Positions 6,417 through 15,736 are shown, counted from the first letter of the stretch. The stretch: 64,000 nt of DNA from Candidatus Ornithomonoglobus intestinigallinarum (GCA_018715365.1 DVLU01000028.1:1-64000), one strand, 5' to 3'. The notes: generated by a model from the sequence alone, not told the origin. A program made the numbers and translations.

Positions 6417-9164
6417 GTGCGACACGTTCGTGACTGAAAAGGTCACGCACTAACTGTCGTTTATATGTGGTTTAGGCCGCAAAACAACAGTTGGGAGAAC
6501 TGTTAAGGCAAAGGATGGAATGAAGGGGTAACGCCCGGAAACGTCCTCTTTAATACTGCGACGTGCTAAGAGGCGGCAACAGCCAAATGGTACGAAGCTC
6601 GCAGAAGTCGGCAGAGAGTTACCGTAAGGAGTGAACAACTGCTCTACGAAAGCGTCCCAGAGGTGGGGTGTGTAGCCTATATGCCGGAAGTCCCAGAAAG
6701 TGGACATGGTGAGAATGCTTGCGTGACAAGCGGACGAACTTTCGATTTACAAGTCTATAGGAGCTCGCCAGTAGAAATGCTGGTCACGCCATCGTGCGTG
6801 GTATGTGAGGGTTAGTAAAAAGGTTCTTTATGAAACCCCTTATGCCGTTACAGGCGGCATCCAGCATACAGGCTTAGAGAAAGCACCTAAACCCATATAG
6901 AGTGGATAGCCTTAATGGAACGTGGGAAGCCGGGAACGCAGAGCCAGTTGCAGGCAATGAAGCGTGGAGCAGGAAATCCAAATCGGTATAACTGTTCTTT
7001 ATCCCGGTGATAGTGGTGCCACGACTAATGAAGTCCCTGTAATGGGGATGGAGGAACAGGCACCAGTCTCCAACAACATGAAAACAACACACACGAAAAT
7101 CAAGGGTTCTGGTAAGAAGTAAGAAAAACCATTCTCGTATGGAGGTGGTTGACCTTGGGACGACCGAAACCTATCAAGAGGCAAAAAGCCAGAAATGCAG
7201 AGTATTATGACATGCAGCGAACGCAGGATGACCTGTATAAAAGAAGTCTGAAGAATCAGAACTTCATCAAGCTGATGGACATCATCCAATGTGACGAAAA
7301 CATCATGCTTGCGTATAGGAACATCAAGCGGAACGGCGGCAGTCAAACACCCGGCACGGACGGCAAAACGATTGAGAACTTAGAAAAACTGTCACCTGAA
7401 CAGCTAACGCAGTATGTGAGAAACAGGCTGAAGTGGTACAAACCACAATCAGTCAGACGAGTTGAAATCCCAAAGGGGAACGGAAAGCCCCGGCCATTAG
7501 GCATTCCCACAATCGCAGACCGGCTCATACAGCAATGCTTCTTGCAGGTGTTGGAGCCAATCTGTGAAGCGAAGTTCCACGACCGAAGCTATGGGTTCAG
7601 ACCTCTTAGGAGCGCCCAAAATGCTATGGCAGTATACTACAAGCTCATTCAGCAAATGGACTTGTTCTATGTGGTGGATGTGGACATTAAGGGGTTCTTC
7701 GATAATATCTCCCACGGAAAACTGCTCAGACAGATGTGGGCTATCGGTATTCGTGACAAAAAGGTCATTTCTATCATTTCAGCAATGCTAAAGGCCGAAG
7801 TAGCGGGAATTGGCTTCCCTGAGAAGGGAACGCCGCAAGGTGGGATTATCTCGCCGCTCCTTGCGAATATCGTGCTGAATGAACTGGACTGGTGGATTTC
7901 TGACCAATGGCAGACATTTGAACTCAGAAAGCAATACTCAACGCAGTTAAACCCTAACGGAACCCCGAAACAAGGGTTTCGACTACGGGCCATGCGGGAC
8001 TATACCAACCTAAAAGAGGGATGGCTGGTCCGATATGCAGATGATTTTAAAATTGTATGCCGAACGCGTGCGGATGCTGAAAAATGGTTTTACGCAGTAA
8101 GACTGTGGCTGAAAGAACAACTTAAACTGGATATAAACCCGGAAAAGTCGAAAATAGTTAATTTATGTAAAAAGTATTCGGAATTTCTTGGCCTGAAGGT
8201 AAAAGCGGTTCGAAAAGGCAACAAACCGAGATGCAAAGAACCCACGCCACGATATGTGGTAAAGTCCCACATTTGTGACAAAGCGCTTAAACGAATCTCA
8301 CAGACAGCAAACGGAAGAATTCATGACATCTTAGAAGCAGGTAGTGGGAGTGCGCTAATCCGTGCAGTAGGCAGATATAATGCCTTTGTCATGGGAATGC
8401 ACAATTACTACCAGATGGCTACACATGTGGCCTGCGATGTCAACAGTATTGATTATCAGGTGTTCAGAACCTTTGAACTGCGAACCCATACGAAGCTAAA
8501 ACGGTATGTAAGCGGAGAGGGCAATCAGTATATCAAGGACAGGTACGGAAAAAGCAGCAGGCTAAAGGAGTGGCGTGGGCGTCCAATCGTTCCTATCAGC
8601 TATGTGCAAACTGTTCCGCCCAAGTTAAAGCGTGTGGATGTTAACCCATATACGCCAGAGGGCAGAGCGGCAATACACAAAAACCTGAGAGGAATAGATG
8701 TCACCGTCCTGCATTATCTCATGCGAAATCCAGTCATGGGACAGTCCATGGAATACAACGACAACAGGCTAAGTCTGTTCTGTGGTCAATATGGAAAATG
8801 CGCGATTACGGGTGTAGACCTACAAATAGGTGACATCCATTGTCATCACATCATCCATAGAACGCAGGGCGGGACAGATAGGTATGAAAACCTTATGCTT
8901 GTCACCGTTGATGTTCACAGATTGTTGCACGCAACGCAAGAGAATACCATCCAAGCCTTGCTGAAGAAGCTGAACTTGACCTCGAAGCAGAAAGCCAAAC
9001 TGAACTACTACCGTGAAAAAGCCGGACTGATGGGTGTCTAATCGCTCTAAGTCGTGTGTATGAAAAAGTAATATTGATGGAGATGGGGCGCCGTGTGAAG
9101 GGAAACTTTCATGCACGGTGCTAACCGGGGGAAAATCCAGAGATAACTTCAAAGGATTACCTAT
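6417..9164 (+). mobile_element. Group II intron with reverse transcriptase ORF, inserted in the MoxR gene
   Basis: The 5' end is GTGCGACACG at 6417, matching the group II GUGYG consensus. The 3' end at 9164 is AT, matching the AY consensus. Domain V is seen as a 34-nt hairpin at 9088-9121 with a GAAA tetraloop; its catalytic triad reads CGC. Domain VI follows (9122-9164). The element is 2748 bp, in the sense direction of the host gene, and precise removal restores the reading frame, so it should be able to splice. A candidate IBS1 is AGGAAC (6411-6416), which could pair with GTTCTT at 6823-6828. It is a retroelement that moves by retrohoming using its own protein. Confidence 0.9.
7155..9041 (+). 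CDS. ltrA: Group II intron reverse transcriptase/maturase with HNH endonuclease domain
   Basis: The ~628-residue protein has the LtrA layout. An RT domain (about 60-330) carries TPGTDGKTI, KPRPLGIPTIADR, YGFRPLRSAQNA, GTPQGGIISPLLANI and the active site VRYADDFKI. The maturase X domain follows (~360-500). A C-terminal HNH nuclease contains CAITGVDLQIGDIHCHHI and a later ENL. It helps the intron RNA fold and splice and copies it into the target site. The TTG at 7155 is preferred because ggaggt lies 8 nt upstream; a TTG at 7149 is too close. All catalytic motifs look intact. Confidence 0.92.
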   Translation: MGRPKPIKRQKARNAEYYDMQRTQDDLYKRSLKNQNFIKLMDIIQCDENIMLAYRNIKRNGGSQTPGTDGKTIENLEKLSPEQLTQYVRNRLKWYKPQSVRRVEIPKGNGKPRPLGIPTIADRLIQQCFLQVLEPICEAKFHDRSYGFRPLRSAQNAMAVYYKLIQQMDLFYVVDVDIKGFFDNISHGKLLRQMWAIGIRDKKVISIISAMLKAEVAGIGFPEKGTPQGGIISPLLANIVLNELDWWISDQWQTFELRKQYSTQLNPNGTPKQGFRLRAMRDYTNLKEGWLVRYADDFKIVCRTRADAEKWFYAVRLWLKEQLKLDINPEKSKIVNLCKKYSEFLGLKVKAVRKGNKPRCKEPTPRYVVKSHICDKALKRISQTANGRIHDILEAGSGSALIRAVGRYNAFVMGMHNYYQMATHVACDVNSIDYQVFRTFELRTHTKLKRYVSGEGNQYIKDRYGKSSRLKEWRGRPIVPISYVQTVPPKLKRVDVNPYTPEGRAAIHKNLRGIDVTVLHYLMRNPVMGQSMEYNDNRLSLFCGQYGKCAITGVDLQIGDIHCHHIIHRTQGGTDRYENLMLVTVDVHRLLHATQENTIQALLKKLNLTSKQKAKLNYYREKAGLMGV

Positions 9165-9691
9165 CGGAATCCACAACGATCGTCCAGCCCGGCGTGTTGG
9201 TTGGTCTTAACTCGCTTTTGGAGCAGACCGGTTCCATCACATTGCCAACCGGTGAGATCATAAACAGGCATCCGGACGCGGTAGTCGTTGTTACAACAAA
9301 TATTAGCTATGAAGGATGCCGCGGCATCAACCAATCGGTACTCGACAGGATGAGTCTGGTAAAGGATATTGAACTTCCGGCACCGGAGATTATGGTTCAG
9401 AGGGTCATGAGCGTTACCGGAGCAACCGATGAATACAAAGTTTCACAGATGGTCCAGGTCGTCAACGATATGGCTGACTATTGCAGGAAAAACAGCATCA
9501 CTGACGGCAGCGTCGGTATGCGAAGCCTGATAGACTGGGTTGTGAGCAGCGAGATTACAGGCGATGTATATCAGTCTGCACTGTGTACGGTTGTCAGCAA
9601 AGCAACAAGCGATGGCCTTGACCGGGAAGCGCTGGTGCAAACCATATTAAACCCTATCTTCCCACCAAGAAGGATCAGGGTATCTGCGTAA
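9165..9691 (+). CDS. MoxR-type AAA+ ATPase, 3' exon
   Basis: This exon completes the gene begun at 5063. The first two bases complete a proline codon. It encodes the sensor 1 strand (DAVVVVTTNISYEGCRGINQ), the arginine-finger region (SVLDRMSLVKDIELP) and the helical lid to residue 626. Read alone it could only start at a GTG at 9194 that has no ribosome site, so expression should depend on intron splicing. It ends 27 bp before the VWA gene. Confidence 0.8.
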
Positions 9692-9718
9692 AATAACAGA
9701 GAGGAGGACAACCCTATT

Positions 9719-11953
9719 ATGGCAAGGGTGAATCACAAATTAGTAATGCAGCGTTTAAACGAAAAACGCAGCAAGATCACAGACAGGCAATTCTTTTCGT
9801 CCCGTATTCTTGCGGGACATTTTGAAGACATTGCTGCGGCGCAGACACGGCGGTACAATTATGATCGCCGTATCCACGTCAATCTCTACTGGAAAACAAA
9901 GTGTAAAGAAGTGGCGGTAACGGACAACCAGTATATACGCATTAACTGCGGGAATAAAATGGTTACCAGAGTTCGCGGGCGCGAAAACAGATACCACCTC
10001 GTGTGCGGCTTGTTCGCACACGAGCTGGGGCACGTGCTCTATACGGATTTTCTTGCCGCTAAGACGCATCACAATTATCTTGCACGGTATCATTGGTATC
10101 CTGTCCCGCCCGACCTGAAACAGCCCGATGACGCAAAAAATGAAAAAGCACTTTGGGAGTATGTGAAGGCGGAACCAAGGAACCTTGAAATGGTACAAAT
10201 GATATCCCATTTTATCAGCAACGTCCTGGAGGACGGCTATATTGAAAACAGGATGCTCTTGAATTTCCCCGGTACGCTCGGATACGGGCTTGAATCGCTG
10301 CGTGCAGCTGATTTCGAGGATATACCGACGGTAACACAGCTGATCGAATCAGAGGAAAACGGAACCATGCACATCTTTGAAAGCATACTGCAGATTATGC
10401 TGTCGTATGCAAAATACGGCGAAATCAAGTATGGCGACGAGCCGTTGAACGATGAGCGTATCCGGATCGTTTTCAGTCTGATCCACGAGATTGACAGCGC
10501 ACTGCTTTCGCATTCCGGCAAGCAGCGCCTTGAAGCTGTGAATACCATATTGGTCCGGTGCTGGACACATATCGAAGATTTTTCTGAAATGTGCAAGCAG
10601 CGGCAGGATGACGCAGTTTCAGCCGGTGACAATACAACGCTTGAGGATATTCTGAAGGAAACTCTGGGCTCGGTTGCCGGGATATCGGAGCAGTGCGAAG
10701 GCAGCACAGCGCCGGTAACCGAAGCTTTGTCGGAAACAAATGAGTCTGTTACAGAGAAGATGCGTGAGAAAACACATGCTGACGCTGACACTTCAGCCGG
10801 TTCTGCAGAAGGCAGTTCCCAGACTGATACGGAAAACGAAAATTCCGGATCTGGGTCTGGAGAAGATATGCTTTTATCAGACAGTTCGGGCAAACAAGGC
10901 AAGCAAACAGCCTCCGAGCATGAGAACGGAAGAATAACGAGCCGTCAAAGCGAAGAGATTTCGGTGCCTACCGGTGGGTCGGTAGAAAAAAACGACGCTT
11001 ATGAACGTGAAAAATATGAAGACGCTGCGGCAGATATTGCACGTGTTCTTGACAAAATGGCTGAAAAAGCAGCCTGTGAGGAACTGGAGAATGAACGGAT
11101 ACGGGAACTTAATGATGTTGCGCAAAGCATTTCCTACGGTGATATCCATTCGGGTGTAGCCATCCGTGTCAACCGTATCGCCAGCGTGGATGAAGAGCTG
11201 GTTGAGCAGTATCAGCAGGTATCCGGCCCGCTTTTGACCATTTCAAAGCAGCTGCAGCGCAGTCTGATAAAACAGCTTCAGGAATACAGGCGCGGCGGGA
11301 AACAGACCGGTCTCTTGATGGGACGGAGGCTGGATACTCACGCGTTGTGCAGAAACGACGGCAGGGTGTTTTATAAAAACGCGTTGCCGAACGAGATACC
11401 GGAACTGACGGTAGGTTTGCTGCTGGATGAGTCGGGTTCCATGTGTTCATGCGACCGGTGTACTTACGCAAGGGCATCGGCCATCATCCTTTATGACTTC
11501 TGTCAGAGCCTGGGGATACCTGTTATGGTATACGGTCACTCCACGGGATGCGACAATGTCGAACTGTATTCCTATGCAGAGTTTGACGGCTTTGACAATG
11601 ATGACAAGTACAGGATGATGGATATTGGCGCCAGAGGCAGTAACCGTGACGGAGCTGCGCTGCGGTTTGTAGCCGACCAATTGTCAAAGCGGCCGGAGAC
11701 AGTCAAATTGCTGATCCTTGTCTCAGACGGACAACCGGCAGACAGCGGCTATTACGGAACAGCAGCCGAAGAAGATCTGCGCGGTATCAAACACGAATAT
11801 CAGCGAAAAGGCATTATCTTTGTTGCTGCCGCCATCGGCGACGATAAAGAGAATATAGAACGGATATACGGCGATTCCTTTCTGGACATCACCGACTTGA
11901 ATCAATTGCCCGCAAAACTGACCGCTGTTGTAAAGCGGCATATCAGGGTATAA
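9719..11953 (+). CDS. HELGH metallopeptidase-like / von Willebrand factor A domain protein (CobT-like)
   Basis: This 744-residue protein has a strong ribosome site (gaggagg). Residues ~40-230 hold a zincin-like region with HELGH at 101-105 and a downstream Glu-rich helix (NVLEDGYIENRM). Residues ~325-430 are a Ser/Glu/Asp-rich, low-complexity linker. The C-terminal ~185 residues are a VWA domain with a complete MIDAS: DESGS at the first strand, a later NRDGAA segment and ILVSDGQPADS. CobT/ChlD-type VWA proteins work with MoxR/ChlI-type AAA+ ATPases, and the gene lies 27 bp after one. Inference: a two-component remodelling machine, with possible proteolysis by the HELGH part. The substrate is unknown. 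Confidence 0.82.
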   Translation: MARVNHKLVMQRLNEKRSKITDRQFFSSRILAGHFEDIAAAQTRRYNYDRRIHVNLYWKTKCKEVAVTDNQYIRINCGNKMVTRVRGRENRYHLVCGLFAHELGHVLYTDFLAAKTHHNYLARYHWYPVPPDLKQPDDAKNEKALWEYVKAEPRNLEMVQMISHFISNVLEDGYIENRMLLNFPGTLGYGLESLRAADFEDIPTVTQLIESEENGTMHIFESILQIMLSYAKYGEIKYGDEPLNDERIRIVFSLIHEIDSALLSHSGKQRLEAVNTILVRCWTHIEDFSEMCKQRQDDAVSAGDNTTLEDILKETLGSVAGISEQCEGSTAPVTEALSETNESVTEKMREKTHADADTSAGSAEGSSQTDTENENSGSGSGEDMLLSDSSGKQGKQTASEHENGRITSRQSEEISVPTGGSVEKNDAYEREKYEDAAADIARVLDKMAEKAACEELENERIRELNDVAQSISYGDIHSGVAIRVNRIASVDEELVEQYQQVSGPLLTISKQLQRSLIKQLQEYRRGGKQTGLLMGRRLDTHALCRNDGRVFYKNALPNEIPELTVGLLLDESGSMCSCDRCTYARASAIILYDFCQSLGIPVMVYGHSTGCDNVELYSYAEFDGFDNDDKYRMMDIGARGSNRDGAALRFVADQLSKRPETVKLLILVSDGQPADSGYYGTAAEEDLRGIKHEYQRKGIIFVAAAIGDDKENIERIYGDSFLDITDLNQLPAKLTAVVKRHIRV

Positions 11954-11960
11954 CTACAGC

Positions 11961-12001
11961 AATATGGGCAATTGGATTTCTTCTGTTGCCCATATTCTTT
12001 A
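11961..12001 (+). terminator. Hairpin terminator after the VWA gene
   Basis: Perfect 11-bp arms (11961-11971 and 11986-11996, AATATGGGCAA/TTGCCCATATT) are followed by a T-rich run. The next gene starts only 30 bp downstream, so it may act as a partial terminator. Confidence 0.7.
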
Positions 12002-12027
12002 TTAAAATCAGGAAAGGATATGAAATT

Positions 12028-13152
12028 ATGCATTACTTAACATTGGTGACATTGGAAATGCCAAAACTGGAAAACGATTATGAAAAAGACGAGATCAACC
12101 GCCTGCTACTGCAGTCATTGCAGGAGGCACACGAGAAAAAGCCTGACGATATCATGACCCGTATTTATTTGAGGAAATTTAATGGGCTGAAAACAACATT
12201 TGCCCGGGAAGTGGACGCTATGATTGAGGAAGAATTAGAACCTTATTGCGAGTCTACGGAAAATCCGGATTATCTGGAGTTTGAAGACCATACAGATGAA
12301 CTCAGAGCAGAATACGAAAACAATTCGATAGACTGTATTAAACTTCCCGACGGTCGCACTGTAAGCATCTGCAACAATTTTGTCCGGAGCCGCTTTGTCA
12401 TACACGACGGCAAAGTTTTTGAGAGAAATTCCGGGCCTTTAAAGTGTGACAGGCGGACAAAAAAGGCAAAGAAAATGACGGCCATACCAAATTATCCGTA
12501 TAAAAAACTGTATAAGACTTTTGACGCTTTTGCCGAAACCGAACGGTATATGGATTACAGCGAGGAGTTTGGCGGCTACGGATACCTTTATAACCCAAAC
12601 GCTTTTTGGGATTGGTATCAGATCGGCGGAAGATGGCCCAATTTGTTTTTGGTGGAAGATTCTTGCGAAGAATGCACTGAAGGCGAATACAGCCGGGCTT
12701 GTCAAGGGCATAAACCCATATCGCCGCAGGGATACAAGTGGGTATGTGCCGCAAGAAAAAGGGATATTGCCTGGCAGACAATGCAGGATTGGAAAATCAA
12801 AACCGAATCCGAACGTTATGAGTTATATAAAAAAATATTCGAGACAGGAGAGATTCCGGACGGGTGTGTCTGCAAGATTACCGAAAAAGGCGTTGTAGAT
12901 TTTACTTCATTTTTGTATGTAAAAGATGAATCGCTGGAAGAGTATCTGACACGACGTGGATTTCTCAGTCAGTATGAGTATCCCAATATTGCATACGCTT
13001 TTTTGAAAGACGGCGAGTATTATTCGCAGGATCAATGCATCAGGAATCAGACAACGGGAGAAGAAAAGGCAGAATGGCACAAAATTATTGACGGCTATAT
13101 CCGCGCCATACCGGACGATACGGTAATAGTCGGAGTAGATTGTCATATTTAA
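12028..13152 (+). CDS. Hypothetical protein with WDWYxIGGRW motif (374 aa)
   Basis: The start ATG at 12028 follows aggaaagg. The N-terminus (MHYLTLVTLEMP) is beta-strand-like and is followed by ~90 charged helical residues. Near residues 190-200 lies FWDWYQIGGRW, a motif that recurs in phage and mobile-element proteins of unknown function; it is followed by a cysteine cluster (CEECTEGEYSRACQ) that could bind a metal. The C-terminus (VIVGVDCHI) again has a strand-rich look. No enzyme family can be assigned. It is operonic with the small gene 18 bp downstream. Confidence 0.65.
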   Translation: MHYLTLVTLEMPKLENDYEKDEINRLLLQSLQEAHEKKPDDIMTRIYLRKFNGLKTTFAREVDAMIEEELEPYCESTENPDYLEFEDHTDELRAEYENNSIDCIKLPDGRTVSICNNFVRSRFVIHDGKVFERNSGPLKCDRRTKKAKKMTAIPNYPYKKLYKTFDAFAETERYMDYSEEFGGYGYLYNPNAFWDWYQIGGRWPNLFLVEDSCEECTEGEYSRACQGHKPISPQGYKWVCAARKRDIAWQTMQDWKIKTESERYELYKKIFETGEIPDGCVCKITEKGVVDFTSFLYVKDESLEEYLTRRGFLSQYEYPNIAYAFLKDGEYYSQDQCIRNQTTGEEKAEWHKIIDGYIRAIPDDTVIVGVDCHI

Positions 13153-13170
13153 TCGGGAGGTAACAATACA

Positions 13171-13401
13171 ATGAAGATCACTTTAAAATTTTTGGGCTTG
13201 GATAGCTGGGAGCGCCCCGTTTATCGGGATGAGACCGGGACACTGTGGAAGGATGTTGATCCCCGCAGGGAATTCGCTCCGGACCTATGCACCTCAAACG
13301 GGAACCTGTTTGATGGAGAACCGGATGTTCCAATGTCTTATGTGAAAAAATACAAAGATGCAGAGATTCAGTTCGTACCCGAAAGGGTTGTATGGGATTG
13401 A
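13171..13401 (+). CDS. Small hypothetical protein (76 aa)
   Basis: The ribosome site is gggaggt. The protein starts MKITLKFLGLDSWERPVY, followed by DETGTLWKDVDPR. It is strand-rich and acidic with no membrane segment or recognised domain. It is probably co-transcribed with 12028-13152. Confidence 0.55.
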   Translation: MKITLKFLGLDSWERPVYRDETGTLWKDVDPRREFAPDLCTSNGNLFDGEPDVPMSYVKKYKDAEIQFVPERVVWD

Positions 13402-13438
13402 ATGAGTCACAAAATTTGAAGGAGGAAAGGAGTAAAAA

Positions 13439-14203
13439 ATGATTATCAATAAAACAGGTGCAGTATTTAAATATGAGGATACAGTATACATCATTGGAGA
13501 ACCGGTTGTTGGAACAAACACAAGCGTGTATCAAGGGCTGTTTGGTATCATTACGGAAATTCGTGATGGTACAGATAAAGAAACCGAAAACGATACTCCG
13601 GATATTTATTGCAGATTTCATCCGCCAGTTTTGGCATCAGACAGAAATCAAACAGAAAAGTTCTTTTCTGATCTGTATGGGGAATTGAAAAAAATTGAGG
13701 ATATTGCCCTTGATTGTGTTATAATGGCGCCAGAAATGATACTCCCTTTGGCAGCAAATAAAATTCAATTGACAATATTTCTCTTGGAAGAGGACTGGGC
13801 TGTTGATAATGAATGTGGTCACGATATTCTTCTTTTTACTGACTTTATAGATGCAAAAAAAGAATTATGTGAACGATTGTCTGAAGAATTGGAGAATGGC
13901 TGTATTCTTCTTTGGAAAGGACGGGATGATTTTATTGTTGATGAAACTGATTTGTCATACAAATGTTATTTAGATAACGAATATCTTACAAGTCATTATA
14001 GTATTTCAATTCAGTATAACAAACTGAAAATTTCCGATTCAGTATTTGATAATATCAGAAAAAATAATACGGAAAAAGACTTTCCGAACTGCTTTATACC
14101 GGAACCTTACAATCCCTATCCTCTTTGTATAGGTAAAGTAAAAAAAGAATGTGATAATTGTTGTCTATACAAAGATATGAAATTGGAAGGAGGAAATGAA
14201 TAA
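13439..14203 (+). CDS. Hypothetical protein (254 aa), AT-rich gene
   Basis: The start ATG at 13439 has aaggaggaaagg upstream. The product is acidic, and its C-terminus has a cysteine group (ECDNCCLYKDMKLEGG) that could bind metal. Base composition is visibly more AT-rich than neighbouring genes, which suggests a separate origin. No recognised family. The stop codon overlaps the start of the next gene (TAATG), implying coupled translation with the PQ-loop protein. Confidence 0.55.
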   Translation: MIINKTGAVFKYEDTVYIIGEPVVGTNTSVYQGLFGIITEIRDGTDKETENDTPDIYCRFHPPVLASDRNQTEKFFSDLYGELKKIEDIALDCVIMAPEMILPLAANKIQLTIFLLEEDWAVDNECGHDILLFTDFIDAKKELCERLSEELENGCILLWKGRDDFIVDETDLSYKCYLDNEYLTSHYSISIQYNKLKISDSVFDNIRKNNTEKDFPNCFIPEPYNPYPLCIGKVKKECDNCCLYKDMKLEGGNE

Positions 14204-14709
14204 TGACTTTATTCGATTTATCACAACTGTTAGGCGGTATCCTGCTGGCATTAGGGTACATACCGCAAATTATCCAAATCAAAACCACCCATTCCTGCCG
14301 AGACCTAAACCCTAAAACATACCTGACGATTTTTGTTGGTGTATGCTTGATGGAGGTCTACGCAATCAACCTCTGGCTGAACGGATCCGGATATATGTTT
14401 CTGATTACGAATACCGTTTCACTTGCTATTGTGTACTACATCTGTATGCTGATCCTGGTAGAACAGGACAAGAAGGTTATAAAACCGCTTTATCCAGTTG
14501 AGGCGTTTTTCGTGTCGGAATGGGATGACGGCAGCGTATATGTATCGCCGTGCAAGGTCGATCTGGAGACCAAAGAAATATCAGAGATCGTCATGGTCCC
14601 TTATATCGGAAATGGAACCCTGTGCGGAGAACACCTGATACTTCACGGACAGGAATACTCGGTCAGCGATGATAAGCAGGCCGCAAAGGACGGCCAGTTC
14701 TGGTATTAA
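14203..14709 (+). CDS. PQ-loop (SemiSWEET-like) membrane protein with C-terminal soluble domain
   Basis: The 168-residue product has three hydrophobic spans in residues ~5-90. The first span carries a PQ-loop signature (LALGYIPQIIQI), as in SemiSWEET sugar transporters, which are three-helix halves that dimerise. Unlike ordinary SemiSWEETs (~85-95 aa), it continues with a ~75-residue soluble beta-rich domain (YVSPCKVDLETKEISEIVMV...). It is translationally coupled to the gene before it. A transport or membrane-anchor role is inferred from the fold only; the substrate is unknown. Confidence 0.7.
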   Translation: MTLFDLSQLLGGILLALGYIPQIIQIKTTHSCRDLNPKTYLTIFVGVCLMEVYAINLWLNGSGYMFLITNTVSLAIVYYICMLILVEQDKKVIKPLYPVEAFFVSEWDDGSVYVSPCKVDLETKEISEIVMVPYIGNGTLCGEHLILHGQEYSVSDDKQAAKDGQFWY

Positions 14710-14721
14710 GGAGGCCGCATT

Positions 14722-15645
14722 ATGCAGACGGAAAAGAAACTTACAAGCATTGTGAGCTATCCTGAACGGGGGCAAGGCGGCAATAACCGCTACAGAGGGA
14801 ATTGCTCGCCCAAACTGATAGAAGACCTCATCCGCTTTTTCAAGCCGCATGAGATATGTGATTATATGTGCGGAAGCGGTACAAGCAGAGATGCTGCGAA
14901 CGCGATGAGGATTAAAAGCCATATTTATGACCTGCACAATGGATTTGATATTATGAATTCCGATATTGAAGAACGGCCGGAGTTTATTTTCTGGCACCCG
15001 CCGTATTGGGATATTATCAAGTATTCTGATGTTATGTACAGCGCGTCTGATGTGCAAAAACAATATGGGTATGATCCAAAGCAGAGCGACCTTTCACGTA
15101 TACGAGAATGGGACGATTTCGTCAAGGCTATGAACTACGCCATGATGAAACAGTTTACCGCACTGGAAAAGGGCGGACGTATGGCTGTCTTGATGGGAGA
15201 CATAAAAAAACAAGGAAAGCTCTACAGTATGCTGGCCGAAATCATCAAGCCGGGTACTTTGGAGAACATTATCATCAAAGCACAGCATAATTGCTTTTCT
15301 GACCAAATCCGGTACAGCGGGAATTTTATCCCGATCCTGCACGAGTATGTGATGATCGTCCGCAAGGATGATCCTCTCATATATCCGATCATCGCGGCAA
15401 AAACGTATAAGGCAGATATCAGAGATATGCCCGGCGCGGTGTGGAGGGACGTTGTTGCCGCCGTCATGGAACAATGCGACGGTGCAGTCCCGCTTTCATA
15501 CCTGTATGAGCAGATAGAATCTCACCAAAAAGCAAAAAAGAACAGATGGTGGAAAGAAAAGATCCGCCAGACATTGCAGTGCAACCCGGCACATTTCCGC
15601 CATACCGACCGCGGTATGTGGACACTGAACCGGAACACGGCATAG
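14722..15645 (+). CDS. Orphan DNA methyltransferase (SAM-dependent, HPPY type)
   Basis: This 307-residue protein has the SAM-binding motif DYMCGSGTSRDAA (~residues 47-60) and a catalytic motif FWHPPYWDII (~90-100), which matches the (D/N/S)PP(Y/F) motif of amino-methyltransferases with His in the first position. The C-terminal ~70 residues are basic and HTH-like. No restriction endonuclease is adjacent, so it is likely a solitary methylase protecting the element or marking its DNA. It could alternatively modify RNA, but the context favours DNA. The ribosome site is aaggagg. Confidence 0.7.
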   Translation: MQTEKKLTSIVSYPERGQGGNNRYRGNCSPKLIEDLIRFFKPHEICDYMCGSGTSRDAANAMRIKSHIYDLHNGFDIMNSDIEERPEFIFWHPPYWDIIKYSDVMYSASDVQKQYGYDPKQSDLSRIREWDDFVKAMNYAMMKQFTALEKGGRMAVLMGDIKKQGKLYSMLAEIIKPGTLENIIIKAQHNCFSDQIRYSGNFIPILHEYVMIVRKDDPLIYPIIAAKTYKADIRDMPGAVWRDVVAAVMEQCDGAVPLSYLYEQIESHQKAKKNRWWKEKIRQTLQCNPAHFRHTDRGMWTLNRNTA

Positions 15646-15656
15646 TGGAAATAACG

Positions 15657-15685
15657 AAGGGTGTCGCTTTGCGGCATCCTTTTTG
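15657..15685 (+). terminator. Intrinsic terminator after the methyltransferase gene
   Basis: 11-bp arms (15657-15667 and 15671-15681, with GU pairs), a TTT loop and a T run to 15685. It ends the upstream operon. Confidence 0.8.
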
Positions 15686-15708
15686 TTATATGATTTTAAT
15701 TATTATAC

Positions 15709-15736
15709 TTGAAATTATAATAATTTGTGGTATAAT
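15709..15736 (+). promoter_or_regulatory. Promoter of the DUF234 ATPase gene
   Basis: TTGAAA (15709-15714), a 16-nt spacer and TATAAT (15731-15736), 42 nt upstream of the start codon, in an AT-rich block. Confidence 0.7.

Noticed and set aside
6433-9193. Treating the MoxR gene as a pseudogene broken by an insertion
   Set aside because: The insertion is a group II intron with intact ends and protein, and its removal restores the frame, so the gene is probably functional.
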